64,000 bases of DNA from Prorocentrum cordatum (taxonomy: Eukaryota; Sar; Dinophyceae; Prorocentrales; Prorocentraceae): the NCBI GenBank assembly GCA_963575745.1, contig CAUYUJ010007402.1, forward strand, positions 397,565-461,564, read 5' to 3'. Under the pieces are notes generated by a model. That model saw nothing but the letters and a program-made list of their open reading frames with translations, did no database searches and was not told the DNA's origin. Positions within the stretch are counted from its first letter, which is position 1. Each line of letters opens with the position of its first letter. A program made the translations under genes and the position numbers. Below are positions 51,146-61,870 of the stretch, one piece after another.

Positions 51146-51784
51146 CCCCCGAAGCACGAGTCAGGGTCACTGCTGCCAGGAGGCGGCCACGGCCCACGGC
51201 CGCGACAGTCGGGCGGGGGGGGCGGAAGGGGGAGGGGGAGGAGCAGGCGATGGAGGACCAGAAGCAGCACTCGGAAGCAGGAGAGGCAACAATGATACGA
51301 ATCATGGCAAACATACTCATCGCACTGCCGATCATAGGAATAGTGGCTACGCTCGCAAAACGCACAACAACAGGAAGGAGCAGAGCAACAACCAGGGGGC
51401 GTGAGGAGGAGGCGGCGGAGGCGGCGGAGGGGCGGGGGGGCCGGTGGCCCCGGCGCGCAGCGGCTGCGACTGGCACGCCGCGGTCGCTGCGCGGCGCGGG
51501 GGCGGCGCCCGACGACAAAGCCCTGCACGACCTGCGCCGACCCGTCCACCTGGCGGGGGGGGGCCAACGGCGGGCGCGGCGCTGCGCGGCTCCCGCGCGG
51601 GGGGGCCGCGAGCTCCGTCCGCCGCAGAACTCTCGGCGCCGGGCGCCCTCGCAGGGCCAGCGTCCGGCCCCCTAGGGGAGCACCGCAGGCCGTGCGGCCC
51701 GAGAGGCGCCCGCAGAGGGCTGGGCGTCTGGGGCTCGGGCCGTGAGCTCTCTCGTGGTGCTGCAGCTCCCGGCGGCGCGCCAAG

Positions 51785-51970
51785 GAGGGAGGGGAGGAGG
51801 AGGGGGGAGGGACGAGGGGGAAGGAGGAGGAGGGGAGGAGGAGGAGGAGGAGGAGGAGGAGGAGAGGAGGAGGAGGAGGAGGAGGAGGAGGAGGAGGAGG
51901 AGGGGGGGGGGAGGAGAGGCAGGAGGAGAGGGAGGAGGAGGAGGAGGGAGGAGGAAGGAGGCCGGGGGGG
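51785..51970. repeat. GAGGAGG purine tract
   Basis: About 185 bp of GGAGGA repeats. Overlapping Glu/Arg or Pro/Ser frames are artefacts. Confidence 0.9.
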
Positions 51971-52104
51971 AGGGCGTCTCAGGAGGAGGCGTGCTGTTCA
52001 GGCGGCGCCGGCCCTGCATCCGTGGACGAGGCCCGCGCCTCCTGAGAGGCAGGAGTGCCTCTGAGAAGCCCTCCCCACTCCCCCCACCCCCCTCCCCCCT
52101 CTGC

Positions 52105-52265
52105 TGAAGGGGCCCTGGGACACACAAATAGATACACACACAAATCAAAGGATTCCCTGTATTTTCCAATATTTTCTGGGTTTGTGTCTCCCCTCCACTG
52201 CCCATATTTTCCCATATTTTCTGGGGGATCGAGTAATTGTGTCTGTGTGTTTCTTCTCCTCCTGA
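52105..52265 (+). repeat. Dispersed repeat family D3, uninterrupted copy (empty site for TIR element)
   Basis: GGGGCCCTGGGACACACAAATA, a CCCTGTATTTTCC-like word, CCAATATTTTCTGGG, CCCATATTTTCCCATATTTT and GTAATTGTGTCTGTGTGTTTC run continuously. They align with both sides of TIR element A at 14.4-15.3 kb. Confidence 0.7.
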
Positions 52266-52599
52266 TCTGCGCGTGGCCGAAACTTTTCCGCGGAGCAGCA
52301 GGCGGCCGGCGGGGCGGCCGGCCAGGCACGGTGAGGGGCAACGACAGGGGGGGACTGGCACAGGGGGGGAAGTGCACCGACCTGGAACCGGCGATGCATC
52401 GCCGACAGATCGACCATGGGCCTCCGACGGCGAATCCGCACCTTCCTGGGCGGGCTGGGGCTGTCGGAACCCCATCGGCAATCGGTGGGCGGTCGGGGGT
52501 CGACGCCTCCCCCCCTTGTGCCTAGATCCGAGAGAGCGTGATCCACCGCCGCTTTACTGTGGAAAATTGCCAACCTTTTCCTCCGGAACCCGGTCGCCC

Positions 52600-53810
52600 C
52601 CCCCCCCACCTCCGAAAATCCCCCCACCCTGCTGGAACCCCTCCCCCCCCCCTCCCCCCCTCCCCGGAGGGGGCGGCAAAACCCCCCCCTCCCCTAACCC
52701 CTCCCCCCCCCCCCCCTCCCGCTCGAAAACTGAGGGGGGTCACTACCGGTTCGAACCCCTCCCCCCCCCCCCCCCTCCTCCGATCCGAAAAACCGGGGGG
52801 GTCACTACCGGTTCGAACCCTCCCCCCCCCACTGTCCCCAACCTTCGATCCGGAAAACCGGGGGGGGTCACTACCGGTTCGAACCCCCCCCCCCCCTAAC
52901 CCCCCCCCCCCCCCCCCCCACCCCCCCCCCCCCCTACTCACCGCCAGCAAACGACTCCCGGTCCCCACCACCGTCCGCATCACATCCCCCACTGGTGTTC
53001 CCAGCACCACTGTCCTCACCACCGCAGTCCCCACAGGTTCCACCACCGCCCCTACTGTCCCCACCAGTGGCCCCACCACTGTCGCACTGTCCCCGCTGTC
53101 CCCAGAACTGTTCCCACCACGGTTCCACTCACCCCACTGTCTCCACGGCCCCAACCACTGCCCGACTATCCCCACTGTCCCCACTGTCCCACAGACTCCT
53201 CCGCTGTCCCACTGAGCTGTCCCACTGTCCCCACCACTGCCCCCACTGTCCCCACCACTGTCCCCACTGTACCGTTGTCCCATTGTCCCACCGCCGTCCT
53301 CGCCACCGCCTTCACCACTGTCCCCACCACCATTGTACCCTCCACTGTCCCACTGTTTCCACCTCATTTCCATTGTCCCCACACCACTGTCCCCACCACC
53401 ACCGTCACCACCACTGTCCACTGTCCCCCCCCTGTTCCCACCATTGTCCCCACCACTGTCCCCACCACTACCGTCCCCACCACTGTCCCTCTGTCCCACT
53501 GTCCCCACCACTGTCCCGCTGTCCCCTCACCACTGTCCCCACCAACACCGTCCCCACCACTGTCCGCACCCCCACTCGGTTTTCGAGGGGGGGGGGGGGT
53601 TCGAACCGGTAGTGACCCCCCCCGGTTTTCGAGGGGGGGGGGGGAAGGGGTTCGAACCGGTAGTGACACCCCCCCCTTTTCATGATGAGCTGGGGGGGGG
53701 GGGGGAGAGGTTCGAACCGGTAGTGAACCCCCCCGTTTTCCGGAGGGGTGGGGGGGGGGGGAGGGGTTCGAACCGGTAGTGACCCCCCCCGGTTTTCCGC
53801 CAGCAGCGGT
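52600..53810. repeat. Inverted arrays of a GGTTCGAACC repeat flanking a CCACCACTGTCCC minisatellite
   Basis: Three units at about 52727-52885 read CCGGGGGGGTCACTACCGGTTCGAACCC (given here in two parts: GGGTCACTACC, GGTTCGAACCC). At 53597-53800 four units lie in reverse orientation (GGGTTCGAACC, GGTAGTGACCC). Between them, 52960-53570 holds a CCCCACCACTGT minisatellite. The whole could fold as a large imperfect hairpin. C and G runs separate the units. Confidence 0.9.
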
Positions 53811-54000
53811 AGAACACGCTCTTTCCTAGATCCCCCCCTAGATCGTTGCCCCTGCGCACGGGTGGGCAGGTGCGGGCCAGCAGGCGGGCGGGGCGGGGCG
53901 GGGCGGGGGGGGGAGGACAGGCGGGAGGTGGAGGGGCTCTCCACTGCACGCGCAGAGGCCGCCAACACGAAGGCGAGGGGTGCCCCAGGAGGGCCCCAAG
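53811..54000. other. No gene; GGGGC-rich spacer
   Basis: GGGGCGGGGCGGGGC runs near 53890-53920 could form G-quadruplexes. No coding signal. Confidence 0.5.
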
Positions 54001-54790
54001 ACGGCCCACGAGGCGCCCAGGAGGACCCAAGAAAGGCCAACCGTTGCCCAAAAGGCTGAGGCCCCCGAGACAGCTCGAGAGACCCTCTGGAGGACCGAGA
54101 GGGACCCAGGATGGTGTCAGTACGGCAGAAGAGCTAGAGCCCCAAGACGCCCCAAGAGGGCCCCCCAGGCGGCCCCACTGGAGCCCGAGACGGCCCAAAG
54201 ACGAAGACGGCCCAGATACTTGGGCATCCTGGGAGACCCTCATGGAATAGACCAGAGAGGCGTCACGTGGTAGAGCATTCTGGTCGTTGCCACGCACACT
54301 GCTGGGCTGGCACGGAGGCGGAATTAGCCGCAGACAGCTGGCTAGAAAGCCAAGACGTCCTACAGGAAGGCTAAAATCTTGAGGTGATTGAACATGTGAC
54401 GTTTTCTGGGCTTCTGGGCTCAAGATGGCTCCAAGGAGGTATCGGATATACAGAAAAGAAGAGCCAAAACGAGGGCCCCACGAAGCCCCTTAGACGACCT
54501 CGGACAGCTCCAAAGGAGGCCCCAAGACGGCCCAGGAAAGGCCTAGGACAGCCCAAGAGGGCCCCAAGATGATCCAAGAGAGCCCCAAGAGGCCCACAAG
54601 GCAGCTCTGGAGAACCTCCAAACGACTGAGAGGGGCCCCAAACACCCCGAGACAGCTCCAAAACGGCCGAAGGGAGCCCCCCAAGACGCCCCAGAAGGGC
54701 CCCAGGACGGCCCCACGGGAGCCCAAGACAAACCCAAGACGGCACGGGTGGACCCCAGAAGGGCCCCATCACGGATTGGAGGCGGGAGAT
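53995..54790. repeat. GGCCCCAAGACGG-type dispersed repeat block
   Basis: Imperfect units as at 26.6 kb. A 32-bp motif GGCGGAATTAGCCGCAGACA at about 54318 and a related one near 54859 also occur near 32266. Confidence 0.8.
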
Positions 54791-55690
54791 GTCACAAGTT
54801 GCGGCCGTCTGGGCGGTGCTCGACGCGCCGCAACACGGAGTGTCGCGCAGGCACGGTGGTGGAACTTGCGGCAGGCAGCGGATACCGGCCCACAAAAGAA
54901 GACCCCCAATGGCTCCAAGATGCCCCAGGAGGCCCGAGGATGCCTCACGACGGCCCCCCGGGCGACGACGAAGGACACCTCTGGCAGGGCCCTGGGAGGA
55001 ACAAAAACATAAACTGCAGGACTCTGCGGAGATCCAAGAGTATCGATACAGCTACTCACCAGACCTCTCCCGGATACGTTCTGGCCAAAGCTTCGAGGCG
55101 AACTCAGCTGTGGCGACGAGGGCCTCCCAAAGGCCGAAGATGCGAAAAAAGAGGCAAGGATAGCGATGTTGGTACCTGTTCCACCTCTGGGTCTCGGCCT
55201 CCACGCGCGCTCCCCACAGCGGGTTACGCCTCTTCCACGCCTTGGCCTCTGCGCAATCCTTCTGCACGTCGGCGGGACGGCCTCTAGCGGCTCACCTCGT
55301 GCGGCGCAGGAGAGGCACCCGAAACTTCTCGGCTCAGGGTGGCCTCAGAGCGCCCCGAAGTGCCCTCAAAAGGCGGCCCCAGGAGGGCCTGGAGACGACC
55401 CGAGATCACGAGCGGTGAACGTACGCGGGCCGGGCCCCTGGGCCGCGACCCCGCGGATGCGGGGCGCTTTTTCGCGGATGCCCCGCGCGTGCGACGGAAT
55501 CGCGACCAAGAATCCAAACCGCGAGGTCGCGGATACGGATATGCTTTTCGCCCACGACAAGACCTCAAGGCGACCCGAGTCCCCCCCCCCCGAAGACGGC
55601 CCCGGCCCAGACCCAGAAATCCAATGTCTTGAGTTTGTCCGTATGGGATGGGGTCCCCAGAAATCTCGACCCCTCCCTGGGACCAGCTGT
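54791..55690. other. No supportable gene
   Basis: GC-rich with overlapping frames. It includes a short GCGGGGC/GCCCCGC inverted repeat near 55456-55485. No domain was recognised. Confidence 0.4.
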
Positions 55691-55800
55691 TCTTCCTGAG
55701 TCGTTTCACACGGTCCCAGGGCCTGGCGAGGGCCTCCAGAGGCCGAAAACGACGAAAAACTTCAATCTTGATTTTTTCAATACGTTGGATCTCTGGGGAC
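55690..55800 (+). repeat. Dispersed repeat family D2, copy 4
   Basis: CTGTTCTTCCTGAGTCGTTTC, CACGGTCCCAGGGCCTGGCG, AGGGCCTCCAGAGGCCGAAA, then TTGGATCTCTGGGG. Confidence 0.65.
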
Positions 55801-56635
55801 GGTGCCCCATGAACCCCTCGACGGGCTCCGCCGAGCCTCCTCGAGAGGCCTCGTCCGAACAGGGGCGCCCAGGGCGGCGCCAGGGCGGCGCCGGAGAGGC
55901 CCTGAATAGAAAGCCCCCGAACAGGAGCTCCCCGAGAGGGAGCGCCGGGTCCGTGCAGCGCGGCAGGCTGTAGGCGATCGGCATTTGGTAGGTTCGCATC
56001 GTGTCGACCAGCGGTGACCCTGCCGCCGCCGTTGAACGCCGCTGGCGATCCAGAATCGGTCGATGTTCAACGATCTCTCGTTTCGGGAACAGCCGATCCT
56101 TCAAGCTTGAACGATCCCCGCGGTGTCAGAAACCAGCGCCGGGATCGGCATGACACGAACCTGCGGATCCACATCCCTGCTCACGCCAGAACTCCACGAG
56201 GGGGCGGAGTAGAGCCAAGGATAAAAATCTGGCCTCTGCGGGCCAAGTTTTTTATCCATGCCCCACCCCACCCACCCACCCGGCGGCCACAGTTGGGGGC
56301 AGCAGCAGGGGTATGGATGGAACGTCGATACCCGACGCAGCAAGCTGCAGCAGCAGCGCAGCGCCGAGCCCCCAGGCAGCCCCAGTAGGACTCCGCCGAG
56401 CCTGCGTGTCGGGAGAGCTCGGCACGGCCACCCTTCGGGGGTCCCAGAGCCGTGTGGTGATGGACCGCGCACGAACCTCGAAATCCCAAGAGAACTCACC
56501 GCGCGGTCCGTTACCGTACGGTCTTGGGAACTCGGAGCCCCCAGCCGCCCCAGACGTCCTCTGAGAGCGAGCCGAGTCAACAAACCGCGCGGTGACCACT
56601 CACCACGCGGTGTGGTCACCACACCGTCTTGGGGG
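55801..56635. other. No confident gene; 9-bp-stem hairpin at 56608-56626
   Basis: CGGTGTGGT (56608-56616) and ACCACACCG (56618-56626) form a near-continuous palindrome. An imperfect copy of the same context (GCGGTCCGTTACCGTACGGT, then CTTGGG) lies at about 56502-56528. Frames on both strands lack recognisable domains. Confidence 0.5.
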
Positions 56636-56639
56636 GCCC

Positions 56640-57180
56640 GAATCCTCCTCCTCCTCCTCCTCCTCCTCCTCCTGCTCCTGCTCCTGCTCCTGCTCCTCCT
56701 CCTCCTACTCCTCCTCCACCCTCCGCCCCTCCTCCTCCTCCTCCTCATCCACCTCCTCCTCCTCCTCCTACCTCCTCCTCACACATCATCAACAATCATC
56801 TTCATCATCATCATCAGCAGCAGCAGCGCAGCAGCATCATCATCAGCATCATCATCATCCCTCCCGCCCCCCTCCCTCCCATCCCACCACCCTCCCCTCT
56901 GGCCCTTCACCTCGCTCACCTCGGCTCCTCCACGCCGCCCTCACTCCCTCCTCCACTCCTCCTCCCATCTCCTCCTCCCCCTCCCTCCTCCCTCCCTCCT
57001 CCCTCGCTCGCTCCTACCTCCGCCCTCCGCCCTCCACTCCTCTCCCCTCCTCCCCATCCCGACCCTCCTCCCTCCTCCCTACTCCCTCCTCCCCCCTCCT
57101 TCCTCCAACCTCCCAACTCCTCCCTCCGCCCTCCTCCCTCCTCCCTCCTCCATCCTCCCTCCTCCCTCCTCCCCCCTCAG
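56640..57180. repeat. CTC/CTG and CTCCCTCC pyrimidine tract
   Basis: CTCCTCC with CTGCTC and CATCATCATCAG interruptions runs to about 56860. CTCCCTCCTCC follows to about 57175. Ser/Pro frames are read-through. Confidence 0.9.
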
Positions 57181-57611
57181 GGGTATGCCATGGATTTCGT
57201 GGGGACAGTCTGAGCAGGTTAGAATGGGCTTCTCTTTGCTTTAGTTCGGCTTCTAGCTGAGCATCTCAGGGCTGGCACAGGTGGCTGGCTTGAACACCCG
57301 ACCCCTGCTCTTTGGGCTCCTGGGGCCCCCACCTCTTTCAGATGGCGCCCCATGCAGGCCCTCGCTGCCGCCCCATGTTCTGCTCTCACGGAATTCGACC
57401 AGTGTGAGCATCAGGATCCAGCTTTATGTCCGTCCACATATGGACGAGCACCCACATGTATACTGTCCGTGCGTATGCCTTGTCTGCCGTCCAGGTTGCG
57501 TTGTTCTCCTGGCTCTGGGAATTGCTCGCATGGCAGAGGTGTTCACAGGACGCTGCTAGGCAAGCGTGACGACGGTGTTTTTTCCTCACGGCCTCTAAGA
57601 AGGCCTACCCA
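57181..57611. other. No confident gene
   Basis: Unique sequence, possibly 5' to the ORF above. Short frames only. Confidence 0.4.
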
Positions 57612-58265
57612 GGAGGCCTTTGTAAGGCCCTTGCTGAAAGTGTAGTTGCCAGCATCAGCGCATTGATCGACTCCTCGTGTGAGAAGCCTGTCTTTCAGTA
57701 CTCTCAGGATTGTGAAGAAATTCGAGATGGCCTCATGACTTTCTATGCTGTCATGAAGCGTGATACTCCTTCCCCCCCGGCTCCAGCTCCCGACTTTGCT
57801 GGACTCTAGGGCGGAGCTGGGCGCACAACCAGGCGCACTGACCCAGAGCACGCGCGATTTGATTCCTCTGATTCGGACGGTCAGGAGGAGTCTGCCACCC
57901 CCTCGCCCGCCATGGTTCCTACAGAGGAGGACCCTGAAGAGCAGCGAGTAGCAGATCTTCTGCTAGGCTCCCCGGAGGAGCAGGCTGCATCCTGGCCCTT
58001 TCTCCCCTCCCCTCCCCCGCCTCCGCCTCTGCCTCCGCCCCCTGCCCCCATTCCTCTCTCTTCCTCTCAAAGGGCCAGGATCGAGGCCAATCGTGCCGCG
58101 GCTCGGCGCATCCGAGCCGATCGAAGACATGCTCGTGTGGCGCCGTGGGCCAACCAGGACCCGCCCCACAGCTTTCTCTTTCCCGAGCGACCGCAGGCAC
58201 CATCGCCCCGTCAGGTCGAGGCAGCACGGAGGGAGCTACAGGCCTGGTCCAACATCCAGGGCTAG
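57612..58265 (+). CDS. Unidentified ORF with one internal TAG
   Basis: One frame runs from about 57612 to TAG 58263-58265, interrupted only by TAG 57807-57809. Before it: KALAESVVASISALIDSS, QYSQDCEEIRDGLMTFYAVM. After it: DPEHARFDSSDSDGQEE, EDPEEQRVADLLLGSPEEQ, a Pro-rich run, an Arg/Ala-rich helix RARIEANRAAARRIRADRRH and FLFPERPQAPSPRQVEAARR. The same frame is kept across the TAG, so this is one coding unit with a premature stop, or two exons separated by an intron that keeps frame. It lies just 5' of the LINE RT and could be an ORF1, but no RNA-binding domain was recognised. Confidence 0.4.
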
Positions 58266-58427
58266 GCGCCCTCGTGCTTCCGTCCCTCTTTGTTGTGCTC
58301 TTCCTCTCTGTCCGGAGCTTAGAGCCACACGTATTGAGCACAGGGAGCCCCCTCATGCCTGCGTTGCATCATCAACCTCCCCCCTCCCCCTCCTCCCCAC
58401 TCCCCCCCTCCACAATTACACAATATG

Positions 58428-58433
58428 AGGTGC

Positions 58434-58465
<32 letters not shown>

Positions 58466-58520
58466 GTGCGTGTGCGTGTGCGTGTGCGTGTGCGTGTGCG
58501 TGTGCGTGTGCGTGTGCGGG
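58428..58520. repeat. (GTGTGC)n hexamer microsatellite
   Basis: About fifteen nearly perfect GTGTGC units lie directly before the LINE reverse transcriptase. Confidence 0.95.
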
Positions 58521-58543
58521 CGCAACAGTTAGGTTGATTCGCG

Positions 58544-60119
58544 ATGTCGAAGTCCCAAAAATGGCGCTCTGGCGCGACTCAGGATCGTCAAGACGCAGCA
58601 GCCAAGCTGATACGTGGCGTTGGAATCCCTAAAACAGGTTTTGGCATGATTCTGGATCTTCAAATGAAAGTGTTGTCCAAGGGCAAGTGCGCTGATAAGC
58701 ACGGGGTTGTTTTGGAAATGCTTTCGCAAGGTGGCCAAACCATGCGAAGCATACTGCTGCGGAAGTATAACGAAGTGTTGCGAGGAGGAGCATTTCCGGA
58801 CGATTGGAGCGAGCTTGTCTTTGTCATGTTGCCCAAAAGTGGAGATTTAATGGACGCGCACAACTGGCGGCCGGTTGCTATACTTGACGTTGTATACAAC
58901 ATCTTCGCCAAGATGCTCCATAAACGGCTACTCCCTTATCTGGATCCACAAATTTCAGACGAGCAGATGGGTTTCCGGACTGCTTGCGGCGTAGACGAGG
59001 CCTTGATGGTCTTAGAGTGCATTGTCGGGGTATCCCTGGAGTGGAACTTCCCGCTCTGGGCGCTGAGCGTGGACTTGCGCAAGGCTTTCGACAAGCTCGA
59101 ACACAACGCCTTATTGGACTCGCTGACAGAGCTCGGACTGCCAGACAAGTATTTGGCATTACTGAAGCGTATTTATGCAGACCAGGTGGGCACTGTCGAC
59201 GGCGTCTCGTTCTCTATCCGCCGTGGAATTAGACAGGGAGACATATTGAGTCCGCTTCTGTTCAACGCAGCAACTGAAGTTATCATGCGCCGGTGGAAGG
59301 AAAATGCGTTTGCGTGCTAAACACGGTTTCCACGTTTCTGCTGACCCCTCGGATAGGCTGACAAACGTTCGCTTTGCGGATGACCTCATACTGTTTGCAA
59401 AGTCTCTTCGATAGATGGAGGACATGACCACTCTGCTTGTGGAAGAGTTTGCCTGCGCGGGGCTTGTTGCAAATGGCTCGAAGACGAAGCTCTTGACAAC
59501 GGATAGTGCTGTTTCGTCGGGGCAAACGCCCTTGCTTGTAGATCTCGCGGGCATGTTTGTGGAGGTCATCAAGACAGGCTCTTCTCAGAAGTATCTTGGA
59601 AAGTCGTTGCCGGGAGATCTGGCCTCGAGGGGGCAGAGAAATCTAGATCATCGCCTAGCGTGCGCATGGATGCGATTCCACGAGATGGGCCACACTTTGC
59701 TGAACCACAAGATCCCAGTCAACTTGCGTCTGAGATTATTCAATTCTGTAGTGAGCCCAACCGTCCTGTACAGTCTTTCAACAACCCCGCTGACATCATC
59801 ACAGCTGGAGAGACTCGACGGGGTACAACGAAAGATGATGAGACGTATTGTGGGCTGGGTGAGGCACGGCGAAGAGGACTGGCATGAGACAGGGCATCGC
59901 AGGAAAGAAAAACTGAAGAACGCCTGGGAGAATACTCGCGTGGCGGTCTGGAGCCAAGCGCGAGACAAGCAACGGCGAGGGTTGCTTGAGAAAGTGACCA
60001 AACGGCAGGCCGGGATAGTCTGTCGCGTGTATCTCTGGTCGGCACGGCCAACTGTACCGGGCCATCCTGTTTACAGGGAGCGAGGGCGTCCAGCATGCAG
60101 GTGGACGGACGGCGTCTGA
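58544..60119 (+). pseudogene. LINE reverse transcriptase, 5'-truncated, one frameshift and one TAG
   Basis: The first frame (58544-59320, 258 codons) carries HNWRPVAILDVVYNIFAK, LSVDLRKAFDKLEH (palm motif A, Asp 177) and RRGIRQGDILSPLLF (motif B). A frameshift near 59297 leads to RFADDLILFAKSLR (motif C, FADD at 59373-59384). An in-frame TAG at 59412-59414 is followed by a frame from 59415 to 60119 with SSQKYLGKSLPGD, RLFNSVVSPTVLYSL, QRKMMRRIVGWV and RGRPACRWTDGV, the typical thumb and C-terminal blocks. Catalytic Asps are intact, so decay is recent. There is no endonuclease upstream; the sequence abuts the GTGTGC repeat. It differs clearly from the LINE at 5.7-9.8 kb. Confidence 0.85.
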
Positions 60120-60288
60120 GAGATGGCATTGTCGCCTGTGCATGTTTGTCAGTATTTGTATGTGCTTGTGTGTGGTCGTTGTGTCTCGGCGTGTTACATG
60201 TGAGCTTTGCATGATATGTTTCCTCCCGTGTCCTGTGCAGGACCGGCTTCGTAGCCGTGCGGGATCTGTCTGTCTGTCTGGATCTTCA

Positions 60289-60336
60289 AACGGTTCTTTT
60301 CCAACGAGGCAGCTCCCTCAATGGAAAAGAACCGTT
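60289..60336 (+). repeat. Perfect hairpin, 15-bp stem and 18-nt loop, 3' of the LINE
   Basis: AACGGTTCTTTTCCA (60289-60303) and its exact reverse complement (60322-60336) enclose an 18-nt loop (60304-60321). It lies about 170 bp after the RT stop, where a LINE 3' UTR would end. It could be an RNA structure recognised by the element's RT. Confidence 0.8.
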
Positions 60337-60411
60337 GTGGGGGCCTATGAGGAAGGAGCTTGGCGGGAGGGTTAATTCCAACATCGTTGATGACTCTTGG
60401 TTTCACACTGG

Positions 60412-60930
60412 TCCTCCTCCTCCTCCTCCTCCCGCTCCTCCTCCGCCTCCTCCTCCTCCTCCTCCCTCCTCACTCTCCTCAACCCTCGCTCTTCCTCCCC
60501 TACCTCCTCCTCCTCCTCCTCTCCTGCTGCTGCTACCTCCTGCTCCTCCTGTTCCTCCTGCTCCTCCTGCTGATCCTGCGTCCCTCCCACCTCACCCCTC
60601 CCCTTCTCCTCCTCCCCTCCTCCTCCTCCCCCTCCTCTCTCCTCCCTCCCCCTCCTCGCCCCTCCCCCCTCCCCCTCCCCTCCCCCTCCTCCTCCTCCAC
60701 CTCCTCCTCCTCCTCCTCTCCTCCTTCCTCCTCCTCCCCGCCTTCCTCCGCCCCTCCTCCTACCTCCTCCTCGCTCCATCCTACCTCCTCCTCCTCCTCC
60801 TCCTCCTCCTGCCTCCTCCGCCTCCTCCTCCTCCGCCTCCTCCTCCTCCCTCCTCCTCCCCTCCTCCTCCTCCTCCTCCTCCTCCTCCTCCTCCTCCTCC
60901 TCCTCCTCCGCCTCATCCTTTTCCTGGAAC
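60412..60930. repeat. CTC pyrimidine tract
   Basis: About 520 bp of CTCCTC with CCTGCT and CCCCTC variants. Pro or Leu/Ser frames are artefacts. Confidence 0.95.
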
Positions 60931-61159
60931 TCCTCCTGAAACTCCTCCTGGAACTCGGTGCTGATCGTGCCGCCACGGCAGCAAGGTCTGCCGCGTGCAG
61001 TGTGATACACGTTTGGCGACCACTCCTCCACTTCTGAAGCAGGCCGGTGCAGCTTTGCCCCCTGCCTTCGAAATCCGCCGACCCCTTGTGGGTCTCCAGG
61101 CGCGTGAGATAGTTCCCCCCCGTAACCCCACCAAGGGACCCCAAACCGGAGATTCGACC

Positions 61160-61870
61160 CCCCCCCCCCCCCGGCCCAGGACGACCCCGGACCGAGCGCG
61201 CCAAGGAGGGGCAGAGGGCCCCAAAACAGGCCAGGACGGCCCAGGAGAACCGAAAGATCCCCCCAAACGCCCAAAATGGCCCCAAGACGCCCAAAATGAC
61301 CCCAACACGGTCCTACGGGCCGTCAAATCGCCCCAAGAGGCCTCCAAGAGGCCTCCCAAAAGGGCCCCAAGGGGCGACAATTACTGATTTCCTTTGTTTT
61401 TGTTTTTGGGTTGTTGGGGTTCTCGACCTCGCGGCTTTGCGCTGCTCCAAGACCGCCTAAGACGGCCCCAAAACCCCTCCAAGACGGCCCAGGAAACCCC
61501 CAGGACGGCCCATGAGGGTCCCCAAACGGCCCATGAGGCTCTCTAGACGGCCCAAGAGGCTCTCAAGACGGGGCCCAGAGAGGCCCAAGACGGGAACCAG
61601 GAACTGACAAAGCCAGCCATCCGCCGCAAGACGCGCCCAGGAGGCCTCAAGAGGGCCCAAACAGGCACCAACAGGCCCCCAAGAAGCCCCCAAGACACCG
61701 CCCCAAGAGGCCCCCAAAAGGCTTGACAGGGGCCCCAAGAGGCCAGAGCGGCCCCGAAGAGGCCTCAAAACTGCCTACCAGAAGCCCCCGAGGGGCCAAC
61801 TCTGGAGTGCCAAGAACCCCAGGAGGGCGCCAGGACGGCACCAAGAGGCACCGAGAAACCTCGAGCGATG
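61160..61870. repeat. GGCCCCAAGAGG-type dispersed repeat block
   Basis: Units as at 26.6, 28.7 and 54.0 kb, with a unique stretch (61378-61445) in the middle. Confidence 0.85.

Larger units (their letters stand above)
50338..51222. repeat. Three dispersed copies of a module of about 75 bp next to GAG/AAG tracts
   Basis: Copies at about 50338-50415, 50550-50625 and 51145-51222 share TCGAA.CACG(C/A)GTCAGG.T, CACTGC.(T/A)GG and a GTGTGCC.CAAC.CACGGCTG..AC core, then GTCGGGCGGGGG. Each lies beside a purine tract. On the minus strand they read like RPTVAAV then G.RQA.V.LTRAS.AT. The third copy is the most diverged. Confidence 0.65.

Noticed and set aside
52727-53800. tRNA genes, from the T-arm-like GGTTCGAACC
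   Set aside because: No acceptor, D or anticodon stems at the right spacing. The word belongs to a C/G-run repeat.
29800-54470. Dinoflagellate spliced-leader genes (words like TTGGCTCAAG or GAGCCAAAA)
   Set aside because: Only partial matches, for example near 29815 and 54460. No full leader followed by a donor was found.
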